Shown: piece after piece, positions 1-7,704 of the stretch
Position numbering within the stretch: the stretch's first letter is position 1
How the letters are laid out: the number at the start of each line of letters is the position of its first letter
From: Rhizobium esperanzae
Lineage (GTDB): Bacteria > Pseudomonadota > Alphaproteobacteria > Rhizobiales > Rhizobiaceae
Direction of reading: 5' to 3'
NCBI RefSeq assembly: GCF_014197615.1
Contig: NZ_JACIFY010000001.1
Location: forward strand, 1 to 64,000
Length of the DNA stretch: 64,000 nt
Translations under genes and position numbers: made by a program
Notes under the pieces: generated by a model
Databases searched by the model: none
Told to the model about the DNA's origin: nothing
What the model saw: the letters and a program-made list of their open reading frames with translations, nothing else

Positions 1-26
1 CGAAGTAGGAACGCAACGTATCTGGC

Positions 27-242
27 TTGTCAGCCTATCGCACGCCTCAACAGGAACCTGCACTGGAGAGTCATCATGACAAAGCGATTGAAATGGCATT
101 CTCCAAGCTCAAAACCTTACTGCGAAAACGCGCCGCACGAAGCTTCGATGCAATAACAAGAGCCCTCGGTGAGATCGTCGCCCTCTTCTCAGTCGACGAA
201 TGCCTGAATTTCTTCAGAGCAGCCGGATATGAGGCAGAATAA
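27..242 (+). pseudogene. IS630-family transposase C-terminal remnant
   Basis: Residues from about position 84 onward (AIEMAFSKLKTLLRKRAAR, then DECLNFFRAAGYEAE) match the C-terminal tail of IS630-family transposases, where an Asn-Pro normally precedes IEMAFSKLK. Here the preceding residues (ESHHDKA) do not fit, and a stop codon lies at 6-8, so the catalytic DDE core is absent. The reading frame is open from about position 9, but the homologous part begins near 84. It is a dead fragment of an old insertion, and no terminal repeat is visible on this side. Confidence 0.7.
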
Positions 243-285
243 GTGCGACACGCTTTAAGCGCATCATCGAACGACAGCTGTCAAA

Positions 286-783
286 TCATTCGCTGTCGAG
301 AGCTTTCGTCAGATGATGGCGAGCCCGGTTCACCCGGCTCTTGATGGTCCCGACCGGAACGCCGCACTGGTCTGCAGCGGCCTCGTAGCTGACGCCTTGA
401 ACGAACACCAGGTCCACGGCCGTCCGATAATTGTCGGGCAAGGTTGAGATCGCGATCTCCAGCTCGCGCCCGCGCACCTCCCAGATCTGCGATGGCGGCA
501 ATGAAGCCCAATCGGCAGAATCATCGATCCCGCCGACATGTTCTCGCTTGGACATTTTGAATTTGGTGCAGAACGTGTTGCGCATGATCGTAAAAAGCCA
601 GGAGCGAAGCTGAGTGCCGCGCTGGAAATTCCCGGAGTGCGCAATCGCTTTGGCAAGCGTTTCCTGCACAAGGTCGTCGATATCGCTCGCTGAGCTGTGG
701 AAGCGTCTGGCGAAACATCGCAGAGCGGCCATATTATCGAGCAGTTCCGCGTCCGTGAAGCCGGACCGATCATCGCTGTTCAT
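286..783 (-). CDS. ECF RNA polymerase sigma factor, EcfG-like
   Basis: A 165-residue protein with sigma region 2 near residues 15-80 (DDLVQETLAKA, then GTQLRSWLFTIMRNTF, the core and -10 recognition part). Region 4 lies near 105-160 (LPDNYRTAVDLVF, then VPVGTIKSRVNRAR, the -35 helix-turn-helix). The RSWLFTIMRN signature resembles the EcfG/general-stress sigma group of Alphaproteobacteria. The ATG at 783 is chosen because a GGAGG ribosome site lies just upstream; a longer in-frame start at 846 lacks one. No anti-sigma factor (NepR) or PhyR gene is adjacent, so it is probably a secondary EcfG paralogue. Its target regulon cannot be read from here. Confidence 0.85.
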   Translation of the reverse strand: MNSDDRSGFTDAELLDNMAALRCFARRFHSSASDIDDLVQETLAKAIAHSGNFQRGTQLRSWLFTIMRNTFCTKFKMSKREHVGGIDDSADWASLPPSQIWEVRGRELEIAISTLPDNYRTAVDLVFVQGVSYEAAADQCGVPVGTIKSRVNRARHHLTKALDSE

Positions 784-923
784 TGGCGACCTCCTATAAT
801 GAGGGTCAACTTCGCCTCGCCTTTTACGTTCCACTCCGGCCGCCAATTCTTGTATAAATCTGCCGACGGCGAGAGCGGTGATGATGATATTGCTGTCAAA
901 TGCCTTGTCGGCAGGGAGGTCTC

Positions 924-1199
924 ATGTCGAAACAGGATCTTGGACAGTTGATCGAGGCAATCGATCGCCTTGCAACCGGCGGCTTCGCCATGGGTGCGGA
1001 TTGGCAGGCGGTACACGAGATCTGCCAGCGCCGCGAAGGCGAGCAGCCGTTCGACTGGGGCCATGCGCTTTGCCATCGCATCGAGGGCGACGACTGGAAT
1101 GCCGACTACTGGTATCGCCGCGCCGGCAGGAAGCGCGGCACGGGCACGATGGCCGACGAGTGGTCGGCGATGCGCGCGGAACTCGCTGCAAAGGCTTGA
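924..1199 (+). CDS. conserved hypothetical protein (91 aa)
   Basis: A small soluble protein rich in Trp and acidic residues (for example GHALCHRIEGDDWNADYWYRR). The ATG at 924 is preceded by a clear GGGAGGT ribosome site at 914-920. It has no signal peptide or membrane segment, and I do not recognise a domain with a known function. It is divergent from the sigma-factor gene across about 140 bp, so the two could share a control region. Confidence 0.7.
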   Translation: MSKQDLGQLIEAIDRLATGGFAMGADWQAVHEICQRREGEQPFDWGHALCHRIEGDDWNADYWYRRAGRKRGTGTMADEWSAMRAELAAKA

Positions 1200-1248
1200 G
1201 CAGCACCCTGACCGCGCCGGGTTCGAACGCGGTCAGGGTTTGTCTGAA

Positions 1249-1506
1249 TTACCTGTTGTTGAGCTGCGACCTCACCAGACTCAGCCCTCTTTCGGTGATG
1301 CGGTAGGGCTGACCGCTCGAGGACTTGATCGCTTTCAGCCGTTTCAGCCTGCGGAAGAGATCGAGGTCGACGCCGGGATAGAGCCAGCCGTCGCGGGTGA
1401 AGCAACTGACGGACTCGATCTTCCTGTCGTCGTCGCGAGAAATTTCGATGCGGCCGCCTTGGGCCATGAGATGCAGGATGCGCTGCTCCGTGCGGGAAAT
1501 ATCCAT
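1249..1506 (-). CDS. YjhX family protein (UPF0386), putative toxin
   Basis: An 85-residue protein beginning MDISRTEQRILHLMAQGG and ending ITERGLSLVRSQLNNR. These ends and the length match the UPF0386/YjhX family. E. coli YjhX is described as the toxin of a YjhX-YjhQ toxin-antitoxin pair, in which YjhQ is a GNAT-like protein. The protein looks like a small winged-helix fold (ECFTRDGW-type strand, then LFRRLKRLKAI helix). A GNAT gene lies divergently about 300 bp away, but a functional link is unproven. The start at 1506 fits the family length; an in-frame start at 1542 would add 12 atypical residues. Confidence 0.8.
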   Translation of the reverse strand: MDISRTEQRILHLMAQGGRIEISRDDDRKIESVSCFTRDGWLYPGVDLDLFRRLKRLKAIKSSSGQPYRITERGLSLVRSQLNNR

Positions 1507-1813
1507 GTTGAGATCCGGTATCGCGCCCAGAGGCGCGCGCAAAAACGATCTGGCGCTCTTTCGAACGTCAGGGCTTCGTTTTTCGGGCCCATGCGCGCAA
1601 GCGGACTTGCGGGCAGGGCCTTTACCGGGTCTGTGACAGGCTCAACATAAACACCTCGATACGCCTTTTTTTATGCAGCGCGGAAAAGCCGGTCAAGTCC
1701 GTGCTTGCCGATCAAACCGGTCGAAAACCGCAGTTTTCACCCATCATCCCGCTGCCGGTACTGGTAAATTCTGCGACTCAATGGTCTAGTTGCGAGGTAA
1801 CGCGGAGGTGTCG
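1507..1813. other. intergenic region between the YjhX and GNAT genes
   Basis: About 300 bp separating two divergent genes. Apart from the candidate minus-strand promoter at 1668-1696 and a T-rich run at 1666-1672, I see no convincing gene, RNA or repeat. Confidence 0.5.
1668..1696 (-). promoter_or_regulatory. candidate sigma-70-type promoter for the YjhX gene
   Basis: Read on the minus strand there is TTGACC (1696-1691), a 17-base spacer and TAAAAA (1673-1668). It would drive a transcript with a leader of roughly 150 nt before the start at 1506. This is a motif match only, with no expression evidence. Confidence 0.4.
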
Positions 1814-2323
1814 TTGATCCACATTCGCAATGCCCGCGACGGCGAAGCGGAGCTATTGAGCGAGATCGGGCTGAGGGCCTGGCAAAAGGCGATGGCGTCG
1901 ATCGGTGAATCGGACGCGATGATGGATGCAGCCCGCAATGCCTTTCGCAACTTCGTGGAAAACCGCTGGCTGACCATCACTGTCGTCGAGCAGAACAGCC
2001 AGATCGCGGGCTGGGCGGCACGCGAAGGATTGGATGAAACCATCTCGGATTTCTGGATCGATCCCGTCTTCACCCGCCAGGGGCTCGGTTCTGCGCTTCT
2101 CGAGCGCATCGAGAAGAATATCGCCGATCAGGGTTTCGAAAAGGCGGCGATGCAGACCCATTCCGGCAATGGCGAGGCGATCGGCTTCTTCCGGAAACAC
2201 GGCTACAGCATCCATTGGCTCTCGGTCGCCTATAATCCGAAGCTCGACCGCGACGTGCCTTCGGTCGGACTGACGAAAATGCTCGTCTCGGATGGCGAAG
2301 GCGGATACGGGCAGGAATTCTGA
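1814..2323 (+). CDS. GNAT family N-acetyltransferase
   Basis: A GNAT-fold enzyme of about 169 residues that transfers acetyl from acetyl-CoA to an unknown amine. The acetyl-CoA pyrophosphate loop is seen as FTRQGLGSALLERIE, the central strand as ISDFWIDPVF, and the C-terminal motif as NGEAIGFFRKHGYS. The TTG at 1814 is preferred because GGAGGTG lies at 1804-1810 with proper spacing. A GTG at 1808 or TTG at 1790 are alternatives. It is divergent from the YjhX gene, and in E. coli a GNAT-like protein (YjhQ) is the YjhX partner. Confidence 0.85.
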   Translation: MIHIRNARDGEAELLSEIGLRAWQKAMASIGESDAMMDAARNAFRNFVENRWLTITVVEQNSQIAGWAAREGLDETISDFWIDPVFTRQGLGSALLERIEKNIADQGFEKAAMQTHSGNGEAIGFFRKHGYSIHWLSVAYNPKLDRDVPSVGLTKMLVSDGEGGYGQEF

Positions 2324-2327
2324 GTTT

Positions 2328-2639
2328 TCAAAAATTCGGAAGAAGGCGAGGGACCCATAGCGGCGCCGAGGTCAGCGCTGCGGCCAATATGCCGTGGAGG
2401 ATCAGGATCGCCGCCAGGATCGAGCGGAACGGTTCCTTTCTCGTCTTGTGCCGCAGGATTTGCTGGGCCGCCACCGCCCCGAGGCTGCCGCCGATCAGCG
2501 CAAGGGTCAGAAGCGTCCGCTCGCTGATGCGCCACCCGCCCTGGCGCGCCGCCCGCTTGTCGAGATAGTAGACCGAAAAGACGATGAGGTTCAGCACCAG
2601 AAACAGTGCGGCCATTTGGGTGATATCGATCATCGTCAT
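2328..2639 (-). CDS. DUF1294 membrane protein
   Basis: A 103-residue protein with a hydrophobic N-terminal helix (MAALFLVLNLIVFSVYYLDK), the DUF1294 signature DKRAARQGGWRISERTLL, then ALIGGSLGAVAAQQ and RHKTRKEPF, followed by a second hydrophobic stretch. The layout and length fit DUF1294 proteins, which are small inner-membrane proteins of unknown function, sometimes fused to cold-shock domains. It converges with the upstream GNAT gene, with only 4 bp between the stops. Confidence 0.85.
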   Translation of the reverse strand: MTMIDITQMAALFLVLNLIVFSVYYLDKRAARQGGWRISERTLLTLALIGGSLGAVAAQQILRHKTRKEPFRSILAAILILHGILAAALTSAPLWVPRLLPNF

Positions 2640-2656
2640 GCGGCGACACTATCATG

Positions 2657-2672
2657 CGTGGGTTAACCCACG
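2657..2672. promoter_or_regulatory. perfect 16-bp palindrome (candidate operator)
   Basis: CGTGGGTTAACCCACG is a perfect palindrome between the divergent DUF1294 and gatB genes, 18 bp from the DUF1294 start. It contains TTAACC on both strands. It could bind a dimeric regulator, but nothing identifies which one. Confidence 0.4.
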
Positions 2673-2786
2673 GCAAATGCGCCGCCCGCCGTCGAACCGT
2701 GCTGCACGCCATGGCGAAAGCCTTGCACCGGCACGCCATTTCCTTTACCTCACCAATGGAAAAGAACAGCCTGCAAAGAGTATCAG

Positions 2787-4289
2787 ATGACCCTTGTCGA
2801 CGTCCGCACGCCCGATCCGAAACGCTTCATCCCCGGCGCCACCGGCGACTGGGAAGTCATCGTCGGCATGGAAGTTCATGCCCAGGTGCTGTCCAATTCG
2901 AAGCTCTTTTCCGGCGCTTCGACGGAATTCGGCAAGCCGCAGAATTCGAACGTATCGCTGGTCGATGCCGCCATGCCCGGCATGCTGCCCGTGATCAACG
3001 AGGAATGCGTCAGGCAGGCCGTGCGCACCGGTCTCGGCCTCAAGGCTGAGATCAACAAGCGCTCGCTTTTCGACCGCAAGAACTATTTCTATCCCGACCT
3101 GCCGCAGGGCTATCAGATCTCGCAGTTCAAGGATCCGATCGTCGGCGAGGGCAAGATCGTCATTTCGCTCGGGCCGGACCGCCAGGGCCAGTTCGAGGAT
3201 ATCGAGATCGGCATCGAGCGCCTGCATCTGGAGCAGGATGCCGGCAAGTCGCTGCATGACCAGCACGCCACCATGTCCTATGTCGACCTCAACCGTTCGG
3301 GTGTGGCGCTGATGGAGATCGTCTCCAAGCCCGACATGCGCTCGTCCGACGAGGCCAAGGCCTATATGACCAAGCTGCGGTCGATCGTGCGCTATCTCGG
3401 CACCTGCGACGGCAACATGGACGAAGGCTCGATGCGCGCCGACGTCAACGTCTCCGTCCGCCGCCCGGGCGAGGCTTTCGGCACGCGCTGCGAAATCAAG
3501 AACGTCAACTCCATCCGCTTCATCGGCCAGGCGATCGAATACGAAGCCCGCCGCCAGATCGGCATTCTGGAGGATGGCGGTGCGATCGAGCAGGAGACGC
3601 GCCTCTTCGACCCGAACAAGGGCGAGACGCGCTCCATGCGCTCCAAGGAAGACGCGCACGACTATCGTTACTTCCCCGATCCGGACCTGCTGCCGCTCGA
3701 ATTCGACGATGCCTTCGTGAACGCGCTCGCAGCCGATCTGCCGGAACTGCCCGACGACAAGAAGGAGCGCTTCGTGCGCGAACTCGGCCTGTCGATCTAT
3801 GATGCCTCCGTGCTCGTCTCCGAAAAGGCGATCGCCGATTATTTCGAGGCTGTGGCCGCGGGCCGCGACGGCAAGATGGCGGCGAACTGGGTGATCAACG
3901 ACCTGCTCGGCGCGCTGAACCGCACCGGCAAGGACATCGAGCAGACGCCGGTTTCGCCGGCCCAGCTCGGCGCCATCATCGATCTCATCAAGGCCGGCAC
4001 CATCTCCGGCAAGATCGCCAAGGATCTCTTCGAGATCGTGCTCAACGAAGGCGGCGATCCCGCCGCAATCGTCGAAGCGCGTGGCATGAAGCAGGTGACC
4101 GATACCGGCGCGATCGAAAAGGCCGTCGACGAAATCATCGCCGCCAATCCTGATCAGGTGGAAAAGGTTAAGGCGAAGCCGACCTTGGCCGCATGGTTCG
4201 TCGGCCAGGTGATGAAGGCGACCGGCGGCAAGGCCAATCCGCAGGCGGTGCAGGCGCTCGTCAAGGCGAAGCTCGGCATCGAGGAATAA
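2787..4289 (+). CDS. gatB: Asp-tRNA(Asn)/Glu-tRNA(Gln) amidotransferase subunit B
   Basis: The 500-residue B subunit of the GatCAB amidotransferase, which converts misacylated Glu-tRNA(Gln) or Asp-tRNA(Asn) to the correct amide form. Recognised by [11 protein letters not shown] near residue 25, [16 protein letters not shown] near 95, [10 protein letters not shown] near 150, and the C-terminal helical YqeY-like tail ([13 protein letters not shown], then [19 protein letters not shown]). Length is normal for the family. gatA and gatC are not in the window. The GTG start of the following GNAT gene lies 3 bp after the stop, so they are probably co-transcribed. Confidence 0.98.
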   Translation: MTLVDVRTPDPKRFIPGATGDWEVIVGMEVHAQVLSNSKLFSGASTEFGKPQNSNVSLVDAAMPGMLPVINEECVRQAVRTGLGLKAEINKRSLFDRKNYFYPDLPQGYQISQFKDPIVGEGKIVISLGPDRQGQFEDIEIGIERLHLEQDAGKSLHDQHATMSYVDLNRSGVALMEIVSKPDMRSSDEAKAYMTKLRSIVRYLGTCDGNMDEGSMRADVNVSVRRPGEAFGTRCEIKNVNSIRFIGQAIEYEARRQIGILEDGGAIEQETRLFDPNKGETRSMRSKEDAHDYRYFPDPDLLPLEFDDAFVNALAADLPELPDDKKERFVRELGLSIYDASVLVSEKAIADYFEAVAAGRDGKMAANWVINDLLGALNRTGKDIEQTPVSPAQLGAIIDLIKAGTISGKIAKDLFEIVLNEGGDPAAIVEARGMKQVTDTGAIEKAVDEIIAANPDQVEKVKAKPTLAAWFVGQVMKATGGKANPQAVQALVKAKLGIEE

Positions 4290-4292
4290 GCG

Positions 4293-4796
4293 GTGTATTT
4301 CGTCCGCACCGCCGGCGAGCGAGACCTGGAGAAGGTCCGCGCCCTGCTGGTGGAGAGCTTTCACGCCACCTATGACGGCCTGCATGGCAAAGCCAAGGTG
4401 GACGAGCTGATCGCCCATCTCTTTACGCCGGCGGCGCTGAAGGCGCGGCTGGTGCGCAGGGATGCCGAATTCCTCGTGGCCGACGATGGCCGCACCATCG
4501 GCGGCATGGGTTATGCTGCAATGTCGCAGGCGTTGACGAAGACGGTCATGCTGCATCTCCTCTATGTCAGCCCGGCGCTACAGCGGCAGGGCATCGGCCG
4601 GGATCTCTTCGCCGAACTCGAAACCTGCTTCCCCGATGCGGAAATCATGCGTCTCGAAGTCGAACCGCAGAATGCGGCGGCGATCGCTTTCTATCAGGTG
4701 CACGGCTTCTCCGAAGTCGGCCGCAACGAGAATAACGCACCCGGGCAATCCGGCATTCCCTCGCTCATCCTCGAAAAGCCGCTCGAAGGGCATTGA
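4293..4796 (+). CDS. GNAT family N-acetyltransferase
   Basis: A 167-residue GNAT enzyme starting with GTG only 3 bp after gatB, with a GAGGAA ribosome site inside the end of gatB. The acetyl-CoA motif is LQRQGIGRDLFAELE, preceded by the strand MLHLLYVSP. The C-terminal AAIAFYQVHGFSEVGRNEN is typical. The substrate is unknown. It forms a gatB-GNAT-GNAT transcription unit with the next gene. Confidence 0.9.
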   Translation: MYFVRTAGERDLEKVRALLVESFHATYDGLHGKAKVDELIAHLFTPAALKARLVRRDAEFLVADDGRTIGGMGYAAMSQALTKTVMLHLLYVSPALQRQGIGRDLFAELETCFPDAEIMRLEVEPQNAAAIAFYQVHGFSEVGRNENNAPGQSGIPSLILEKPLEGH

Positions 4797-4799
4797 GGC

Positions 4800-5270
4800 G
4801 TGACGGTCGAAACCGACATTCTCATTCGCCAGGCGCGCCGTGAGGATCTTTCGGCCCTGGTGGCAATCTTTGCCGCCGACGCCGTCGGCGGCCATGGTGA
4901 CACCACCGATCCCGAGGCTCTTGCCGATTATGCCAGGGCCTTCGCAGCCATCGAGGCTTCGCCCGACCAGACGCTTTATGTCGCGGAGTGCGGCGGCGAG
5001 GTTGTCGGCACGTTCCAGACGCTGGTGACGACCACCCTGACCGGCCGCGGTTCCTCGGCGATGATCATCGAGGCGGTGCAGACGCGTGCCGACAGGCGCG
5101 GGCAGGGGATCGGCGCACGGATGATCGAATTCGCCATTGCCGAGGCAAAAGGCCGCGGGATCGGGCGGGCAGCGTTGACCTCGAATGCAATTCGCAAGGA
5201 TGCCCATCGTTTCTATGAAAGGCTGGGCTTCAAGCCCTCGCATCTGGGCTTCAAGATGGCCTTGAAATGA
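4800..5270 (+). CDS. GNAT family N-acetyltransferase
   Basis: A 156-residue GNAT enzyme. Motif A is ADRRGQGIGARMIEFAI after the strand AMIIEAVQT, and the C-terminal part is RKDAHRFYERLGFKPSHLGFK. The GTG start at 4800 lies 3 bp after the previous GNAT stop. It is not closely similar in sequence to its upstream neighbour, so it is not a recent duplicate. The substrate is unknown. Confidence 0.9.
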   Translation: MTVETDILIRQARREDLSALVAIFAADAVGGHGDTTDPEALADYARAFAAIEASPDQTLYVAECGGEVVGTFQTLVTTTLTGRGSSAMIIEAVQTRADRRGQGIGARMIEFAIAEAKGRGIGRAALTSNAIRKDAHRFYERLGFKPSHLGFKMALK

Positions 5271-5373
5271 CCCGTGGCTCTCGTGGAATCGCTGGACAAT
5301 TCGGCTTGGCGACGGCATAAGCGAGGAAATGAGTTCTGGTTTGGCTCGCATCTGGCGGGCACAAGGAAAAGAC

Positions 5374-5772
5374 ATGTGGAATCTTCTGGTTCAAACCTTT
5401 ACCTGGTGGAACGGTCAGACGATGGGCACGCGTTTTGCGACCTGGCGTTTCGGCAAGCGCGTCGGCGAGGATGAATTCGGCAACGTCTATTACGAAGGCG
5501 GCATGTCGTCCTACGGCCTGCCGAAGCGTTGGGTGATCTACAAGGGTTATGCCGATGCCTCCGCCATTCCTCCGGGCTGGCACGGCTGGATGCATCATCG
5601 CACCGATGTTCCCCCGTCCAAGGAAAATTACGTCGCCAAGGAATGGCAGAAGGCGCATCGCCCGAACTTTACCGGTTCTCCGCAGGCTTACCGTCCGCCG
5701 GGCTCCATCTCTGCTCCGGGCGAACGGCCGCGGGTCACCGGCGATTACGATGCCTGGACGCCGGGCAACTGA
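5374..5772 (+). CDS. complex I accessory subunit, NDUFA12 family
   Basis: A 132-residue homologue of mitochondrial NDUFA12 (B17.2), a supernumerary subunit of NADH:ubiquinone oxidoreductase also known from alphaproteobacterial complex I. The conserved features are FTWWNGQTMGTRFATWRFGK, VGEDEFGNVYYE, PKRWVIYKGYADAS and PPGWHGWMHHRTDVPP. The ATG at 5374 follows an AAGGAAAAG ribosome site; the frame is open further upstream, but those residues are not family-like. It is far from any nuo operon. A DUF2155 gene follows, an arrangement common in rhizobia. Confidence 0.93.
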   Translation: MWNLLVQTFTWWNGQTMGTRFATWRFGKRVGEDEFGNVYYEGGMSSYGLPKRWVIYKGYADASAIPPGWHGWMHHRTDVPPSKENYVAKEWQKAHRPNFTGSPQAYRPPGSISAPGERPRVTGDYDAWTPGN

Positions 5773-5887
5773 GACGGCTCGACCGGGCGACCCTCAGGCC
5801 CGGCTTTTGGCCACAATTGACCTTTACCCGCAGGTTGGCTGCGCTTGACCGCGGTCGTGAACTGAAAATGTCTGGAGACGGGTACAT

Positions 5888-6328
5888 ATGAAGCTCTTCA
5901 CGCGGAACATGGTCCTGCGTGCCGCCGGATCGCTGCTGGCGCTCTCGGCCCTGCTTCCACCAGTTGCGGCCAATGCCGCACGCATCGAAAATCCGGTCGC
6001 CGTCTTCTCCGGTCTCGACAAGATCACCGGCCGCATCACGACCTTCGACGTCTATGTCAACGAGACGGTGCAGTTCGGCGCGCTGCAGGTGACGCCGAAG
6101 GCCTGTTATTCGCGCGACCAGGCAGAAGCGCAGAAGATCGATGGTTTCGTCGAGGTCGACGAGATCACCCTCGACCGCAAGATCCGCCGCATCTTCACCG
6201 GCTGGATGTTTGCCGCCAGCCCCGGCCTCAACGCCGTCGAGCACCCGATCTACGACGTCTGGCTGAAGGACTGCAAGACCAACTCGGACGTCCCGGCGCC
6301 CGATAGCGCCAAGGCGACAGGCCACTAA
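5888..6328 (+). CDS. DUF2155 secreted protein
   Basis: A 146-residue protein with an N-terminal signal peptide (hydrophobic run AAGSLLALSALLPPVAANA, likely cleaved near residue 30). The DUF2155 core follows: NPVAVFSGLDKITGRITTFDVYV, VTPKACYSR, then IFTGWMFAASPGLNAVEHPIYDVWL and KDC. Two Cys residues may form a disulfide. It is periplasmic with unknown function. In related genomes this family often sits next to the aat-accCB region; here that region begins 8 kb further on, beyond an accessory block. Confidence 0.88.
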   Translation: MKLFTRNMVLRAAGSLLALSALLPPVAANAARIENPVAVFSGLDKITGRITTFDVYVNETVQFGALQVTPKACYSRDQAEAQKIDGFVEVDEITLDRKIRRIFTGWMFAASPGLNAVEHPIYDVWLKDCKTNSDVPAPDSAKATGH

Positions 6329-6376
6329 CCTGTCTCGCTGAGCAACAGCGATTTAGGATCGGTATGGGCCATTCCC

Positions 6377-6786
6377 TTGTCGAATGGCGTGAACCTGGCG
6401 ACGAAACATCCCTTGACATCCGGCCGATCAATGGACGGACTGTCCATGCCAGTGAACGCGGGTGGACCAGACCAATTGTTCAAACATCCCCAACTCGAAT
6501 CGGTAGAGGCCTGGATCGCCGATCCGGCGCATGCGGCGATGCCGCTTCATGCTCGCATACAGCGGGCGGTTCGGCAGTTGATCCTCGATGGCGCCCTTGG
6601 GCCAGGCAAGCCGCTGCCGGCCGCGCGTGCGCTCGCCAAGTCGCTTGGCGTATCACGCGACACGATAGAGTCTGCCTACTCTCAGCTTCATGCAGAGGGT
6701 TTCATCGAGCGGCGTGTCGGCAGCGGCAGCTTCGTGGCCGAGATCACCGAGTTCAAGCCAGGGCAACGCCGATCGAGACGTGATGC
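6377..6786 (+). pseudogene. MocR/PdxR-type regulator, N-terminal part (interrupted)
   Basis: This encodes the GntR-type winged helix-turn-helix of a MocR-family regulator (LHARIQRAVRQLILDGALGPGKPLPAARALAKSLGVSRDTIESAYSQL, then EGFIERRVGSGSFV) and the start of the linker. The frame then runs into an IS21-family element at about 6786 and stops at 6892. The aminotransferase-like C-terminus reappears beyond the element at about 9410. Roughly 200 residues of the middle, including the PLP-binding part, are not present anywhere nearby, so the gene cannot be restored by simple excision. Possible starts are TTG 6377, ATG 6431 or ATG 6446. Confidence 0.85.
6431..6447. promoter_or_regulatory. inverted repeat at the start of the MocR-type gene
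   Basis: ATGGAC, 5-base spacer, GTCCAT. It lies just after a TTGACA hexamer (6413-6418) and around the candidate start codons. Autoregulatory operators near the start are common for GntR/MocR regulators, but the match is short. Confidence 0.3.
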
Positions 6787-6934
6787 TGCGTATTCCGATG
6801 ATGCCGGCCACCCATTCCGACATGAAGCCGGCCACCCGTTCCGAATTCATTCCGGCCACGATTCCGGCGTGAAGCCGGCCATCTCAAGCTGAACTCTGGG
6901 TCTTCGCAATGAATGGATCGTGATTATCGATCCG

Positions 6935-7690
6935 TCAAGCCTGGGTTGTTTCCGCGGCGGTGACGGAACGTTGCTTTCGCATGCTCTCGCCGGACAACTC
7001 GAAGCGGTATGCATTGTGTACGAGCCGATCCAGAACGGCGTCGGCGATGGTCGGATTGCCGATCATGTCGTACCAGTGTTCGACGGGCACCTGGCTGGTG
7101 ACGATGGTAGAACGCTTCTCATATCTGTCCTCGACGATCTCCAAGAGGTCACGTCTTTGCTCGTCATTGAGCTTCTCCGGCCCCCAATCATCGAGAATGA
7201 GCAGGTCGGTTCTCGCCAAAGCCTTTAGTACCTTCGGATATCGGCCGTCCCCACGCGCCAAGGCCAGAGTGGCGAACAGTCTGGGCAGGCGATGATAGGC
7301 GACGGAGAAGTCCTCCCGGCATGCCTTGTGTCCGAGAGCGCAAGAAAGCCAGCTCTTGCCGACACCGGCAGGTCCGATCATCAGTATGCTGTGGCGCTGC
7401 CGGATCCAGTCACATCCGGCGAGCTTCAGGAAAAGATTACGGTCGAGGCCACGGGTGGCTCGGAAGTCAATGTTCTCAAGCTGGGCGTCATGGCGGAGGT
7501 TTGCGGCCCGAGCCCTGGCCTCGAAGCGCTTCTGGCGGCGTGCGGTGGTCTCTCGCTCAAGAAGAAGCGCGAGCCATTCGCCGTGCTCGAGGTGCCTGAC
7601 TTCCGGCTGCGTGTCGAGTTCTTGATAGGCGCTTGCCATGCCGGAAAGGCCGAGATCGCGCAGCATGTCGATGGTGGGATTGGTCAGCAT
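6935..7690 (-). CDS. istB: IS21-family helper ATPase IstB
   Basis: A 251-residue AAA+ ATPase that assists the IstA transposase in target choice and strand transfer. The Walker A is GPAGVGKS, Walker B is DLLILDD, and the TSQVPVEHWYDMIGNPTIADAVLDRL tail is typical of IstB. The ATG at 7690 has a GGAGA ribosome site; the frame also opens at 7708 overlapping the istA stop. Translation is probably coupled to istA. It looks intact. Confidence 0.95.
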   Translation of the reverse strand: MLTNPTIDMLRDLGLSGMASAYQELDTQPEVRHLEHGEWLALLLERETTARRQKRFEARARAANLRHDAQLENIDFRATRGLDRNLFLKLAGCDWIRQRHSILMIGPAGVGKSWLSCALGHKACREDFSVAYHRLPRLFATLALARGDGRYPKVLKALARTDLLILDDWGPEKLNDEQRRDLLEIVEDRYEKRSTIVTSQVPVEHWYDMIGNPTIADAVLDRLVHNAYRFELSGESMRKQRSVTAAETTQA

Positions 7691-7704
7691 GATGGAATGT
7701 CTCC

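Noticed and set aside
2745..4556. A 603-codon open frame antisense to gatB
   Set aside because: It is the mirror of a high-GC gene with third-position GC bias; its protein is His/Asp/Leu-rich nonsense with no ribosome site.
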